DNA of 64,000 bases from Hylemonella sp. (GTDB lineage Bacteria; Pseudomonadota; Gammaproteobacteria; Burkholderiales; Burkholderiaceae_C). The notes under the pieces are model-generated. The model had not been told where the DNA came from. It ran no database searches and saw only the letters and a program-made list of their open reading frames with translations. Each line of letters starts with the position of its first letter. Position 1 is the stretch's first letter. The translations under genes and the position numbers were made by a program. The stretch is taken from assembly GCF_027532185.1 (NCBI RefSeq), contig NZ_JAPZSV010000003.1:930001-994000 (forward strand), in the 5' to 3' direction. This document shows, piece by piece, positions 10,205 through 18,677 of this stretch.

Positions 10205-10441
10205 TTACTTGAGCAGTTTGTGTTCGACCAGTTTCTTGCGCAGGGTGTTGCGGTTCAGGCCCAGCCAGAGCGCAGCGCGCGATTGGTTCTGCTCCGCCTG
10301 CTGCATCACCACTTCGAGCAGCGGTTTCTCGACAATGCGCACCAGCATGTCGTACATGCCGTCGGGTTCGGTGCCGCGCAGGTCCTTGAAATAGCCTTCC
10401 AGGCTGTTGCGCACGCATTCTTCGATCTGTTTTTTGCTCAC
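10205..10441 (-). CDS. fis: Fis family nucleoid-associated DNA-binding protein
   Basis: 78-residue protein with the C-terminal Fis helix-turn-helix (NQSRAALWLGLNRNTLRKKL). It is shorter than the 98-residue enterobacterial Fis, mainly at the N-terminus, as is usual in betaproteobacteria. Fis bends DNA and tunes transcription with growth phase. It follows dusB by 58 bases, the conserved dusB-fis arrangement. The gap contains a GC-rich repeat that starts at the dusB stop codon. Confidence 0.93.
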   Translation of the reverse strand: MSKKQIEECVRNSLEGYFKDLRGTEPDGMYDMLVRIVEKPLLEVVMQQAEQNQSRAALWLGLNRNTLRKKLVEHKLLK

Positions 10442-10456
10442 TGAATAACCTCCATG

Positions 10457-10502
10457 CTCCGCATCGCGGTGCGAGCGCCTTCGGGCGGCCGCGCGGCGCT
10501 CA
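10457..10502 (-). repeat. REP-like GC-rich hairpin at the dusB stop codon
   Basis: A GC-rich element whose arms GAGCGCC / GGCGCTC can pair around the centre TTCGGGCGGCCGCGC. Its dusB-side end overlaps the dusB TGA (10500-10502). It resembles the two copies at 14133-14184 and 14196-14247: the pattern is GAGCGC-tTCGG-cGGCC-GCGCT in all. It is a candidate repetitive extragenic element; only three copies are visible here. Confidence 0.5.
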
Positions 10503-11543
10503 TGCGGCCAGCTCCATGTCTTCTTCTGGGTCCCTCACATCCACCACTGCGGGCAGGCGGTCCATGCGGGCGCCCAGTTCATCAAAATATTCCGCCACGG
10601 CCTGCAGCTGGGCCGGGGCGGCGTCCAGTTCGTTCATGCGCGCGCGGAAGACCTCGCCGCCGGGCAGGGCCCGCACGTACCAGCCGATGTGCTTGCGCGC
10701 ACTGCGCACGCCCGTGTACTCGCCGTACAAGGCGTAGTGGTCTTCCAGGTGTTCGAGCAGGAGACGGCGCACCTCCACCACCAGAGGCGGCGCGAGCTGC
10801 TCGCCTGTGGCCAGATAGTGTGCGATCTCGCGGAAGATCCAGGGCCGGCCCTGGGCCGCGCGGCCGATCATCAGCGCGTCGGCACCGGTGGCACGCAGCA
10901 CGGCGAGGGCCTTCTCGGGTGAGGTGATGTCGCCATTGGCCACCACGGGGACGCGCAGCGCGGCCTTGACGGCGGCGATGGTTTCGTATTCCGCCGCACC
11001 CTTGTAGCCCTGCTCGCGCGTGCGGCCGTGCACCGTGACCATCTGCACGCCTGCGCTTTCGGCGGCACGCGCGATGGTCAGGGCGTTCTTCTCGGTCTGG
11101 CACCAGCCGGTGCGCATCTTGAGCGTGACAGGCACGCCATGCGGCGCACAGGCGTCCACCACGGCCTCGACGATCTGCAGCGCCAGCGCCTCGTCCTGCA
11201 TCAGGGCCGAGCCGGCCCACTTGTTGCAGACCTTCTTGGCCGGGCAGCCCATATTGATGTCGATGATCTGCGCGCCGCGCTCGATGTTGTAGACGGCGGC
11301 CTCAGCCATCATGGGCGCATCGGTGCCCGCGATCTGCACGGCGATGGGGCCGGTCTCGCCCTCGTGATTGGCACGGCGCGAGGTCTTGAGGCTGTTCCAC
11401 AGGTCCTTGCGCGAGGTCACCATCTCGCTCACTGCATAACCCGCCCCGAGCGCCTTGCACAGGCGGCGGAAGGGCCGGTCCGTCACCCCGGCCATCGGGG
11501 CCACGAACAGGTGGTTCGGCAGTTCGTAAGAACCGATGCGCAT
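10500..11543 (-). CDS. dusB: tRNA-dihydrouridine synthase B
   Basis: 347-residue FMN enzyme that reduces uridine in the tRNA D-loop. It has the N-terminal VAPMAGVTDRPFRRL motif, the catalytic Cys in NMGCPAKKV (C100), RTGW, and the flavin-phosphate segment GDITSPEKA/GADALMIGRAAQGRPW. The pairing with fis downstream marks it as DusB. Start ATG 11543 matches the family N-terminus (MRIGSYELPN), but no good Shine-Dalgarno sequence is visible before it. The leader holds a terminator-like hairpin (11570-11602). Confidence 0.95.
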   Translation of the reverse strand: MRIGSYELPNHLFVAPMAGVTDRPFRRLCKALGAGYAVSEMVTSRKDLWNSLKTSRRANHEGETGPIAVQIAGTDAPMMAEAAVYNIERGAQIIDINMGCPAKKVCNKWAGSALMQDEALALQIVEAVVDACAPHGVPVTLKMRTGWCQTEKNALTIARAAESAGVQMVTVHGRTREQGYKGAAEYETIAAVKAALRVPVVANGDITSPEKALAVLRATGADALMIGRAAQGRPWIFREIAHYLATGEQLAPPLVVEVRRLLLEHLEDHYALYGEYTGVRSARKHIGWYVRALPGGEVFRARMNELDAAPAQLQAVAEYFDELGARMDRLPAVVDVRDPEEDMELAA

Positions 11544-11569
11544 GGATGCAGAGAGGTAGTGACAGCAAG

Positions 11570-11602
11570 AAAAAATGCTGCGGCCTGAGATCAGGCTGCA
11601 GC
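11570..11602 (-). terminator. Terminator-like hairpin in the dusB-fis leader (possible attenuator)
   Basis: On the minus strand a 12-bp stem with one A/C mismatch (GCTGCAGCCTGA / TCAGGCCGCAGC) is followed by ATTTTTT. It ends 27 bases before the dusB start and lies just downstream of a -10-like TAGAAT at 11613-11618. Its position inside the apparent 5' leader suggests transcription attenuation. It could instead stop read-through from the tctCBA operon. Confidence 0.6.
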
Positions 11603-11612
11603 CGGGCCGCGT

Positions 11613-11618
11613 ATTCTA
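11613..11618 (-). promoter_or_regulatory. dusB: Candidate -10 element for dusB-fis
   Basis: TAGAAT on the minus strand, about 70 bases upstream of the dusB start. No good -35 at 17 bp is visible (TTGCTG lies at 14 bp), so this is a weak call based on the -10 match and position. Confidence 0.35.
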
Positions 11619-11688
11619 GCTGCACAAAATTTCAGCAATTGAAATCAGGCGCCATGGTGTGCGTCGACCTGCCTATACTGGTCAGGCT

Positions 11689-12171
11689 ATGGAGTCCTGG
11701 TTGCACCAAGTGCTTGCACTATTGGCCTTGCCTGAATATGGCCTGAGCACCCTCTTCCTGATCGCCTTCGTCTCTGCCACCCTGCTGCCCATGGGCTCGG
11801 AGCCGGCCCTGTTCGGCCTTGTCAAGCTCAACCCGGAACTGTTCTGGCCGGCGGTCCTGGTGGCCACCGCCGGCAACACCCTGGGCGGCGCCGTGAGCTG
11901 GGCCATGGGCTGGGGCTCGCACACGCTGGTCGACCGGGTTCGGCACTCGGACACGCATCTGCGTGCGCTTGACTGGTTGCAGCGCATCGGCCCCCGAGCC
12001 TGCCTGCTGAGCTGGTTGCCCGGCGTCGGCGACCCGCTGTGCGCCGTGGCAGGCTGGCTGCGCCTGCCGTTCTGGCCCTGCCTGCTCTACATGGCCATCG
12101 GCAAGCTCGCGCGCTACGTCACGATGACGGCGGTGCTGCTGTGGTTCTTCCCAGGTGGCTTCACGTTCTAG
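11689..12171 (+). CDS. yqaA: YqaA/DedA-type small inner-membrane protein
   Basis: 160-residue hydrophobic protein with about four membrane segments. It contains the SNARE-associated/DedA-like pattern: [17 protein letters not shown] early, [14 protein letters not shown] in the middle, and a C-terminal [23 protein letters not shown]. DedA relatives are implicated in lipid scrambling or membrane homeostasis; the function of YqaA itself is not established. Start ATG 11689 follows a -10-like TATACT (11674-11679) so closely that the mRNA may be nearly leaderless; an in-frame GTG at 11659 is an alternative. Its 3' end overlaps the convergent tctA by 11 bases. Confidence 0.8.
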   Translation: MESWLHQVLALLALPEYGLSTLFLIAFVSATLLPMGSEPALFGLVKLNPELFWPAVLVATAGNTLGGAVSWAMGWGSHTLVDRVRHSDTHLRALDWLQRIGPRACLLSWLPGVGDPLCAVAGWLRLPFWPCLLYMAIGKLARYVTMTAVLLWFFPGGFTF

Positions 12172-13651
12172 CGCGAAGGCGCTGCAGCAGGGGCGGCAAC
12201 ACCAGCAAGGCCACGGACACCGCCATCAAACTGCCCGAGAGCGGCCGCATGAAGAAGGTGAACCAGTCGCCCTGACTGATGGTCAGCGCCTGGCGCATGG
12301 ACTGCTCGGCCATGGGTGCGAGGATCATGCCCACGATCAGCGGTGCCGCGGGGAAGTCGAAGCGCCGCATCAGAAAGCCGATCAGGCCGAAGACGAAGAG
12401 CATGCCCACGTTGAAGACCGAATTGCCCGCACCGTAGACCCCGGCCGTGGAGATCACGATGATGCCCGCGTAGAGCCAGGGCGGCGGGATCTTGAGTAGC
12501 TTGACCCACAGGCCCACGAGCGGCAGGTTGAGCACCAGCAGGATCACGTTGCCGATGTAGAGGCTGGCGATCAGCGTCCACACCAGGGCGCCCTGCTGGG
12601 TGAAGAGCTGCGGCCCGGTCTGGATGCCATAGCCCTCGAAGGCCGAGAGCATGATGGCCGCCGTGGCGGATGTGGGGATGCCCAGCGTGAGCAGCGGCAT
12701 GAGCACGCCGGCCGCCGCCGCATTGTTGGCGGCCTCGGGGCCGGCCACGCCCTCGATGGCACCGTGACCGAATTCCTCGGGGTGCTTGCTGAGCTTCCTC
12801 TCGGTGTAATAGGACAGCATGGTGGGCAGCTCGGCGCCGCCCGCGGGCATGGCCCCGATGGGGAAACCGAAGAGCGCGCCGCGGATCCAGGCCTTCCAGG
12901 ACCGCGCCCAGTCCTGCGCGCTGAGCCACAAGCTGCCCGACATCTTCATCACTTCGCCGCCGCGCGACTCGCGCCCCTGCCAGGCCAAGTAGAGCGCCTC
13001 GCCGACGGCAAACAGGCCCACGGCCACCACTGTCACTTCCAGCCCGTCGAGCAATTCGGGGCGACCGAAGGTGAAACGCGGCTGGCCGGTCTGCAGGTCG
13101 ATGCCCACCAGGCCACAGAGCAAGCCGGCGAACAGACTCAGCAGGCCACGCAGCACCGAGCTGCCCAGCACCGCCGACACCGCGACGAGCGAGAGCACCA
13201 TGAGGCTGAAATACTCGGCCGGACCGAAGGCCAGCGCGGCTTCCACCACCCACGGTGCGAAGAAGGTCAGCGCCAGCGTGCCGATGGTGCCGGCCACAAA
13301 GCTGCCGATGGCCGCCGTGGCCAGCGCCTGCCCGGCGCGGCCACGCCGCGCCATCTTGTTGCCTTCGAGCGCTGTCACCACCGCCCCCGATTCACCGGGC
13401 GTGTTGAGCAGGATGGACGTGGTCGAACCGCCATAAGCTGCACCGTAGTAGATGCCCGCGAACATCACGAACATGCTGGTCGCCGGCACCTGGTAGGTCA
13501 GCGGCAACAGCAGCGCAATCGTCAGCGCCGGGCTGATGCCGGGCAGCACGCCCACGAGCGTACCCAGCAGGCAGCCCGCGAAGCCCCAGAGCAGGGTCAT
13601 GGGTTGCAGGGCGTTGGCAAAACCGCCCAGCAGGGCTTCGAATCCGAGCAT
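12161..13651 (-). CDS. tctA: TctA-type large permease of tripartite tricarboxylate transporter
   Basis: 496-residue integral membrane protein. It shows the TctA features [20 protein letters not shown] and [23 protein letters not shown] near the N-terminus, and [12 protein letters not shown] further on, with about 11-12 hydrophobic segments. It is the large channel subunit driving tricarboxylate or related organic acid uptake. Gene order tctC-tctB-tctA on the minus strand, 9 bases after tctB, supports this. Its end overlaps convergent yqaA by 11 bases, with no terminator between. Confidence 0.95.
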   Translation of the reverse strand: MLGFEALLGGFANALQPMTLLWGFAGCLLGTLVGVLPGISPALTIALLLPLTYQVPATSMFVMFAGIYYGAAYGGSTTSILLNTPGESGAVVTALEGNKMARRGRAGQALATAAIGSFVAGTIGTLALTFFAPWVVEAALAFGPAEYFSLMVLSLVAVSAVLGSSVLRGLLSLFAGLLCGLVGIDLQTGQPRFTFGRPELLDGLEVTVVAVGLFAVGEALYLAWQGRESRGGEVMKMSGSLWLSAQDWARSWKAWIRGALFGFPIGAMPAGGAELPTMLSYYTERKLSKHPEEFGHGAIEGVAGPEAANNAAAAGVLMPLLTLGIPTSATAAIMLSAFEGYGIQTGPQLFTQQGALVWTLIASLYIGNVILLVLNLPLVGLWVKLLKIPPPWLYAGIIVISTAGVYGAGNSVFNVGMLFVFGLIGFLMRRFDFPAAPLIVGMILAPMAEQSMRQALTISQGDWFTFFMRPLSGSLMAVSVALLVLPPLLQRLRART

Positions 13652-13660
13652 GGCGACTCC

Positions 13661-14125
13661 TCAGAACGGCCAGCTCAGTGCTGGGCCCAGGCCCACACCG
13701 AGCAGGCGAGCGAATACAAACCAGAAGATCGCGGCAATCGCGCCGCAGACCAGGGCCGAACGCCAGCCCAGCGGCGCCTCAAAGGCACGTGCTACCCCCA
13801 TGCCGCACAGCGTGCCGGGGATGACAAAACCCAGGGGCTGCACCAGCGTCATGAAGGCCACGCCGCCGCCAAGCAGGAACAACAGGCGTCGCCCGCTGCC
13901 GGGCAGGGGCGCCTGTTCGTCGTCCAGGCTGACGTCCACCTGCCGGCCACGCCAGGCGCTCCACGCATAGACCAGCGCCAGCAGGCCCAGACCCGCGACG
14001 ATCACACCGGGCGCCAGCACCGGCCCGACAGCCATCTGCATCAAAGACTCGGGAATGACCGTCACCTGCCAGGCCGCCACGGCGGCGATGGCGACCAGCA
14101 GGATGGCCAGGATCAGCGGTGTCAT
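13661..14125 (-). CDS. tctB: TctB-type small membrane subunit
   Basis: 154-residue protein with four predicted membrane helices (about 4-22, 38-56, 81-108 and 125-147), the usual layout of TctB. Sequence conservation in this family is low, so the call rests on topology and its position between tctC and tctA. It begins at ATG 14125, just after two tandem GC-rich repeats that separate it from tctC. Confidence 0.9.
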   Translation of the reverse strand: MTPLILAILLVAIAAVAAWQVTVIPESLMQMAVGPVLAPGVIVAGLGLLALVYAWSAWRGRQVDVSLDDEQAPLPGSGRRLLFLLGGGVAFMTLVQPLGFVIPGTLCGMGVARAFEAPLGWRSALVCGAIAAIFWFVFARLLGVGLGPALSWPF

Positions 14126-14132
14126 CGCGAGC

Positions 14133-14247
14133 CCCTCCGCGCGCCGCGCTGCGGGATGAGCGCCTCGGAACGGCCGTGCGCGCTGACTGGACCTGCCCTC
14201 CGCGCTACGCGCTGCGGGATGAGCGCTTCGGAACGGCCGTGCGCGCT
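14133..14247. repeat. Two tandem copies of a 52-bp GC-rich element between tctC and tctB
   Basis: Copies at 14133-14184 and 14196-14247 match over 52 bp with three differences (GC versus TA at 14143-14144/14206-14207; C versus T in GAGCGCcTCGG/GAGCGCtTCGG). Each contains GAGCGC and GCGCGCT arms that can pair. The second copy ends at the tctC TGA. A related sequence lies at the dusB stop. Probable REP-like element, possibly affecting the tctC to tctB expression ratio. Confidence 0.7.
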
Positions 14248-15221
14248 CATGCCAGCCCCAGTTCCTTCATGACCTCTTCGGTGTCGCGGATGTTGGCCTC
14301 GATCTCGCGCTCGAAAGGGATATCGGCGAGGAAGACATCGGTCCACTTGCGCGTCTCCAGCTCCTTGCGCCAGGCTTCGGAAGCATTCACCTTGCTCATG
14401 AAGTCCACCAGTTGGGCCTTCTGCGTCACATTGATGCCGGGCGGCGCGAACACACCGCGCCAGTTGGCCGCCGTCACGCGCACACCCAGCTCGGTCAGCG
14501 TGGGCACATCCACACCCGGGATGCGCTTGTTGCCCGAGACGGCCAGCGGGATCAGGCGCCCGGCCTTGATCTGCTCTTCAAACTCCGAATAGCCCGAGAT
14601 GCCAGCCACCACCTGCGCGCCCAGCAGGGCCGCATTGGCCTGACCGCCGCCAGAGAAGGCCACGTAGGCGGCCTCGCGCGGGTTGCGGCCCAGGGCGCGG
14701 ATGATGAGCCCGAGCAACACGTGGTCGGTGCCGCCGGCGCTGCCACCTGCCACCGAAACGGCCTTGGGGTTGGCCTTGAACGCCGCTTCGAGTTCCTTCC
14801 AGGTCTTGATCTTGCCGGCTGCCGGCACGGCCACCACCCCGGCCTCCTCGGTCAGGCGTGCGATGGGCGTGACGTTGCGCATGGTCACCGGGCTCTTGTT
14901 GGCGATCGCCGCGCCCACCATGACCGAGCCGCCCACCAGCAGACTGTTGCCCTGGCCCTTGCGCTGGTTCACGAAGCGTGGCAGGCCCACCATGCCGCCG
15001 GCACCGGCCACGTTCTCAAACGGCATGTTGCCAACCAGGCCCGCCGCCTTGGCCGCTCGCTCGATGGCGCGCGCCGTGCCGTCCCAGCCGCCACCGGGCG
15101 CGGCCGGTACGAACATGTTGAGTGTCTCGAACAGGGGCTTGCCCTGGGCCCAGGCCGGCAGGGCCAGGGTCGCACCGGCGGCGGCGCCCAGGCGCATGAA
15201 GTCGCGTTTGTTCATCTGCAT
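14247..15221 (-). CDS. tctC: TctC-type periplasmic solute-binding protein (Bug family)
   Basis: 324-residue binding protein of the tripartite tricarboxylate transporter family. The N-terminus MQMNKRDFMRLGAAAGATL ends in AWAQG, a signal peptide whose KRDFMRL resembles a twin-arginine-type motif with only one clear Arg/Lys pair. The mature part has the Bug hallmarks VPAAPGGGWDGTARAIE and PFENVAGAGGMVGL. Start ATG 15221 is chosen because AGGAG lies six bases upstream; an earlier in-frame ATG overlaps that site. It leads the tctCBA operon and is divergent from tctDE, which probably regulates it in response to extracellular tricarboxylate. Confidence 0.93.
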   Translation of the reverse strand: MQMNKRDFMRLGAAAGATLALPAWAQGKPLFETLNMFVPAAPGGGWDGTARAIERAAKAAGLVGNMPFENVAGAGGMVGLPRFVNQRKGQGNSLLVGGSVMVGAAIANKSPVTMRNVTPIARLTEEAGVVAVPAAGKIKTWKELEAAFKANPKAVSVAGGSAGGTDHVLLGLIIRALGRNPREAAYVAFSGGGQANAALLGAQVVAGISGYSEFEEQIKAGRLIPLAVSGNKRIPGVDVPTLTELGVRVTAANWRGVFAPPGINVTQKAQLVDFMSKVNASEAWRKELETRKWTDVFLADIPFEREIEANIRDTEEVMKELGLA

Positions 15222-15321
15222 GGTCATCTCCTGTGTAAGATCAATCGAGGCTCGTCGCCCGTGCATGCATTCTGGGCGGCGGTCCTGCCACAGGCTTTCA
15301 AACGGCTGTCAAAGCACCTCC

Positions 15322-16041
15322 GTGTATACCCTAGGCCCCCACCTCCTGTTGGTTGAAGACACGCCGGACCTCGCGCTCTGGCTGGGCACCGCCCTGCGCC
15401 AAGCCGGCATGCGCGTGAGCTTCGCCCGCGACGGCCATGAGGCCCTGGCCCAGCTGCAGCCCGGCCACGGCCTGGACGCTGTGTTGCTGGACTTGCAGTT
15501 GCCCGGCCCCGACGGCCTCACCGTGCTGCAGACCCTGCGCGAGCGCGGCGACCCCGTGCCCGTGCTGGTGCTCACGGCACGTGCCAGCGTGCCCGACCGC
15601 GTGCTGGGCCTGAACCTCGGTGCGGACGACTACCTGCCCAAACCCTTCGACCTCAGCGAACTCGAAGCCCGCCTGCAGGCCCTGCTGCGCCGCCCGGGCC
15701 GCACGCGCAACACGCGTCTGCGCCTGGGCCCGCTGGAGATGGACCGCGATTCAGGCCAGGTCAGCCTGTACGACCAGCCTCTTGCCCTGACCCCGCGCGA
15801 AGCCGCCGCCCTGCGTGCACTGCTGGAGAGCGCGCGCCAGACCGTGAGCAAGGACGAACTGCACCAGGCCGTCTTCGGCGACGAGGCCGTGGAACGCGAA
15901 GCCGTGGAAGTACTGATCCACCGTCTGCGCAAGAAGCTCGAAGCCTGCCCCGTTCCGCCCGAACAGGGCGGGGCGCCCGTGGTGCATACCGTCCGGGGCC
16001 TGGGCTACATGCTCATGCCTGCGGCCCCGGGGGACGGCTGA
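15322..16041 (+). CDS. tctD: TctD-type OmpR-family response regulator
   Basis: 239 residues from GTG 15322. Receiver domain: acidic pair E12/D13 (LLLVEDTPDLALWL), phosphoacceptor D57 (AVLLDLQLPGPDG), K near DDYLPKPF. A winged-helix effector follows (LTPREAAALRALLES ... HRLRKKLE ... RGLGYML). The start is uncertain: the usual family N-terminus begins near LLLVED, and GTG 15322 is the best upstream start, with no strong Shine-Dalgarno. It is divergent from tctC (100-base gap) and one base before tctE. Probable activator of tctCBA. Confidence 0.9.
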   Translation: MYTLGPHLLLVEDTPDLALWLGTALRQAGMRVSFARDGHEALAQLQPGHGLDAVLLDLQLPGPDGLTVLQTLRERGDPVPVLVLTARASVPDRVLGLNLGADDYLPKPFDLSELEARLQALLRRPGRTRNTRLRLGPLEMDRDSGQVSLYDQPLALTPREAAALRALLESARQTVSKDELHQAVFGDEAVEREAVEVLIHRLRKKLEACPVPPEQGGAPVVHTVRGLGYMLMPAAPGDG

Positions 16042-16042
16042 G

Positions 16043-17425
16043 ATGGCGCAGGCTGTCGCCTCGCTCCGCGCCCGCCTGCTGGGCTGGATCCTGCTGCCCC
16101 TGGCCGGACTCATCACCCTCAACGCCTGGGTCGCCTACGGCAACGCCGTGGAAGCCAGCAACGAGGCCTACGACCGGGCGCTCTACCTCGCCAGCCGCGC
16201 GCTGGCCGAAGAACTGGTCTGGCGCCAGGGCGCACTGCAGGTCAATGTGCTGCGCGCGGCCGGCTATCTGCTGGAGAACCACACCGGTTCGCGCCTTTAC
16301 TACCGCGTGGGGGATGCGGCCGGCCGCCACCTGGCCGGCGACCCCACCCTGCCCGCACCGCAGGCCGGCCCGGCGGCCAGCGTGCGCTACCACGCCCTGG
16401 TGCAGTTCGAGGACGGTGAGCTTCGCGGTCGCCCCGTACGCCTGGCCCACCTGACCCATGTGCTCGAGGACGAAGAAGACCGGCCCCACATCCTCAAGAT
16501 CAGCGTGGCCGAGACGCTGGAGACGCGCCAGCAGATGGTGCGCCAGCAGCTGCGCGAGACCCTCGTGAGCCAGGGCCTGCTGCTGCTGGCCGCAGCCCTG
16601 CTCGTGGTCGTGGGCGTGCAGCGCGGCATCCGGCCGCTGGAGCATTTTCGGCAACGTCTGGCCGCGCGTGATGACGATGACTTCTCTCCCATCGCTCCGC
16701 CTGACTTGCCGCGCGAACTGCACCCACTCGTGAACACGCTCAACGGCTACCTGGCACGCCTGGGCCGCCTGATCGACATCCGCAAGCGCTTCCTTGACAA
16801 CGCCGCCCACCAGCTGCGCACGCCGCTGACCGTGCTCAAGACCCAGCTGGCCCTGGCCGACCGTGACCCTGTGGCGGTGGCCGCCGCACGCCAGACCACC
16901 GACGACGCCGTGCGCCTGACCGAGCAGCTGCTGGCCATGACCCGCGCGGAACACGCCAGCGCGCTGCCGGCCGGCAGCGAGGGCGAGACGGTGGACCTGC
17001 TGGGGCTGGCGCGGCAGGTCACGCAGGAGTATCTGCCGCGGGCCCTGCAGCAAGGTGATGATTTCGGTTTCGAAGCGCGGGTGGACGCATGCCGGGTGCC
17101 GGGCACGGCCGCGTTGCTGCATGACGCGCTGGGCAATCTGGTCGACAACGCCCTGCACCACACGCCGCCCGGCACGCGCATCACCGTGCGTGTGGGGCCC
17201 CGCTGGGTGGAGGTGGAAGACCACGGGCCGGGCATCGCCACCGAACACCAGGCCCATGTCTTCGAACGCTTCTACCGCGCTGCGCCAGCCTCGGTGCGCG
17301 GCAGCGGTCTGGGCCTGGCCATCGCGCGCGAGATTGCGCAGCAGCAGGGCGCCACGCTCACGCTGCGCAGCCCCGCCGCCCCGGCGACCGGGGCCATCTT
17401 CAGGATCGAGTGGAAAGAGGGCTGA
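16043..17425 (+). CDS. tctE: TctE-type sensor histidine kinase
   Basis: 460-residue membrane kinase. TM1 is at about residues 12-32 and TM2 at about 177-193, enclosing a ~145-residue periplasmic sensor region of the 2CSK_N kind. The H box is LDNAAHQLRTPLTVLKTQ (phosphorylated H256). The N box is NLVDNALHH, followed by G boxes DHGPGIA and GSGLGLAIA. Partner of TctD, whose stop is one base upstream, so the pair is coupled. Together they should sense citrate-type acids and control the divergent tctCBA genes. Confidence 0.93.
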   Translation: MAQAVASLRARLLGWILLPLAGLITLNAWVAYGNAVEASNEAYDRALYLASRALAEELVWRQGALQVNVLRAAGYLLENHTGSRLYYRVGDAAGRHLAGDPTLPAPQAGPAASVRYHALVQFEDGELRGRPVRLAHLTHVLEDEEDRPHILKISVAETLETRQQMVRQQLRETLVSQGLLLLAAALLVVVGVQRGIRPLEHFRQRLAARDDDDFSPIAPPDLPRELHPLVNTLNGYLARLGRLIDIRKRFLDNAAHQLRTPLTVLKTQLALADRDPVAVAAARQTTDDAVRLTEQLLAMTRAEHASALPAGSEGETVDLLGLARQVTQEYLPRALQQGDDFGFEARVDACRVPGTAALLHDALGNLVDNALHHTPPGTRITVRVGPRWVEVEDHGPGIATEHQAHVFERFYRAAPASVRGSGLGLAIAREIAQQQGATLTLRSPAAPATGAIFRIEWKEG

Positions 17426-17446
17426 GGCCCAGACGGAAGAAGAACC

Positions 17447-18538
17447 TCAGGAGCTGAAGAGGAAGTTCATCACGTCGCCATCCTTGACGACGTACTCCTT
17501 GCCTTCGGCGCGCATCTTGCCGGCATCCTTGGCGCCCTGCTCGCCCTTGCAGGCGATGTAGTCCTCGAAAGAAATGGTCTGGGCGCGGATGTAGCCCTTC
17601 TCGAAATCGGTGTGGATCACGCCGGCAGCCTGCGGCCCCGTGTCGCCCACATGGATGGTCCAGGCGCGCACTTCCTTCACGCCGGCCGTGAAGTAGGTCT
17701 GCAGGCCCAGCAGCTTGTAGGCCGCGCGAATGAGGCGGTTCAGGCCCGGCTCCTCCTGGCCCAGCTCCTTGAGGAAGTCCAGGCGGTCGGCGTCGTCCAT
17801 CTCGGAGAGTTCAGCCTCGATCTTGGCGCAGATCGCCACCACGGGCGCATTCTGCGTCGCGGCGTAGTCTTTCAGACGGTCGAGGTAGGGGTTGTTCTCG
17901 AAACCGTCTTCGCTGACATTGCCCACAAACATGGCGGGCTTGGCGGTGATCAAGAAGAACTGCTTGAGCAGGGGCAGCTCCTCCTTGCTGAAGTCCACCG
18001 TGCGTACGGGCTTGCCCTGGTCCAGCGCGGCCATGCACTTCTCCAGGATGGCCACGAGCTTGATCGATTCCTTGTCGCCCGAACGCGCCGTCTTGCTCAC
18101 GCGCTGCAGCGCCTTCTCCACCGTGCCCAGGTCGGCCAGGCAGAGCTCGGTCTGGATCACCTCGATATCGGCGATCGGATCCACCTTGCCGGCCACGTGG
18201 ATCACGTTGTCGTCGGCGAAGCAGCGCACCACATTGACGATGGCGTCGGTCTCGCGGATGTGGGCCAGGAACTTGTTGCCCAGCCCTTCACCGGTGCTGG
18301 CGCCGGCGACGAGGCCGGCAATGTCCACGAACTCCACGATGGCCGGCACAATGCGCTCGGGCTTGACGATCTCGGCCAGCTGGGCCAAGCGGGGGTCCGG
18401 GACCTCGACGACGCCCACATTGGGCTCGATGGTGCAGAAGGGGTAATTCTCGGCCGCGATGCCCGCCTTGGTCAGGGCGTTGAACAGGGTGGATTTGCCG
18501 ACGTTGGGCAGGCCGACGATGCCGCACTTGAGACTCAT
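17447..18538 (-). CDS. ychF: Redox-responsive ribosome-associated ATPase YchF (Obg family)
   Basis: 363-residue P-loop protein with Walker [10 protein letters not shown] at residues 9-17 and the DIAG motif in [14 protein letters not shown]. It ends with a TGS domain ([31 protein letters not shown]). YchF hydrolyses ATP and binds ribosomes. Start ATG 18538 gives the conserved N-terminus [14 protein letters not shown]; upstream in-frame codons are not conserved-looking. It is convergent with tctE (21-base gap). Confidence 0.96.
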   Translation of the reverse strand: MSLKCGIVGLPNVGKSTLFNALTKAGIAAENYPFCTIEPNVGVVEVPDPRLAQLAEIVKPERIVPAIVEFVDIAGLVAGASTGEGLGNKFLAHIRETDAIVNVVRCFADDNVIHVAGKVDPIADIEVIQTELCLADLGTVEKALQRVSKTARSGDKESIKLVAILEKCMAALDQGKPVRTVDFSKEELPLLKQFFLITAKPAMFVGNVSEDGFENNPYLDRLKDYAATQNAPVVAICAKIEAELSEMDDADRLDFLKELGQEEPGLNRLIRAAYKLLGLQTYFTAGVKEVRAWTIHVGDTGPQAAGVIHTDFEKGYIRAQTISFEDYIACKGEQGAKDAGKMRAEGKEYVVKDGDVMNFLFSS

Positions 18539-18677
18539 GATCTTCCTTGGGATGTGGCGCCGGGGGCGCCGTCCGCACGACGCGGCGTAGCGGCCGGCCT
18601 GCGGGACAGGGGCGGCGCCCACGGGCGCCTGAAACTGCCGCCATTGTAAGACCCGGCACGGGAAGGGCCGGGCGATC

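Noticed and set aside
14133-14247. tRNA-like or riboswitch structure in the tctC-tctB gap
   Set aside because: The tandem 52-bp repeat accounts for the structure; no cloverleaf or known aptamer core is present.
12764-14272. A 502-codon plus-strand frame over tctA/tctB
   Set aside because: Gln/His/Arg-rich shadow of the permease genes, without start signals or motifs.
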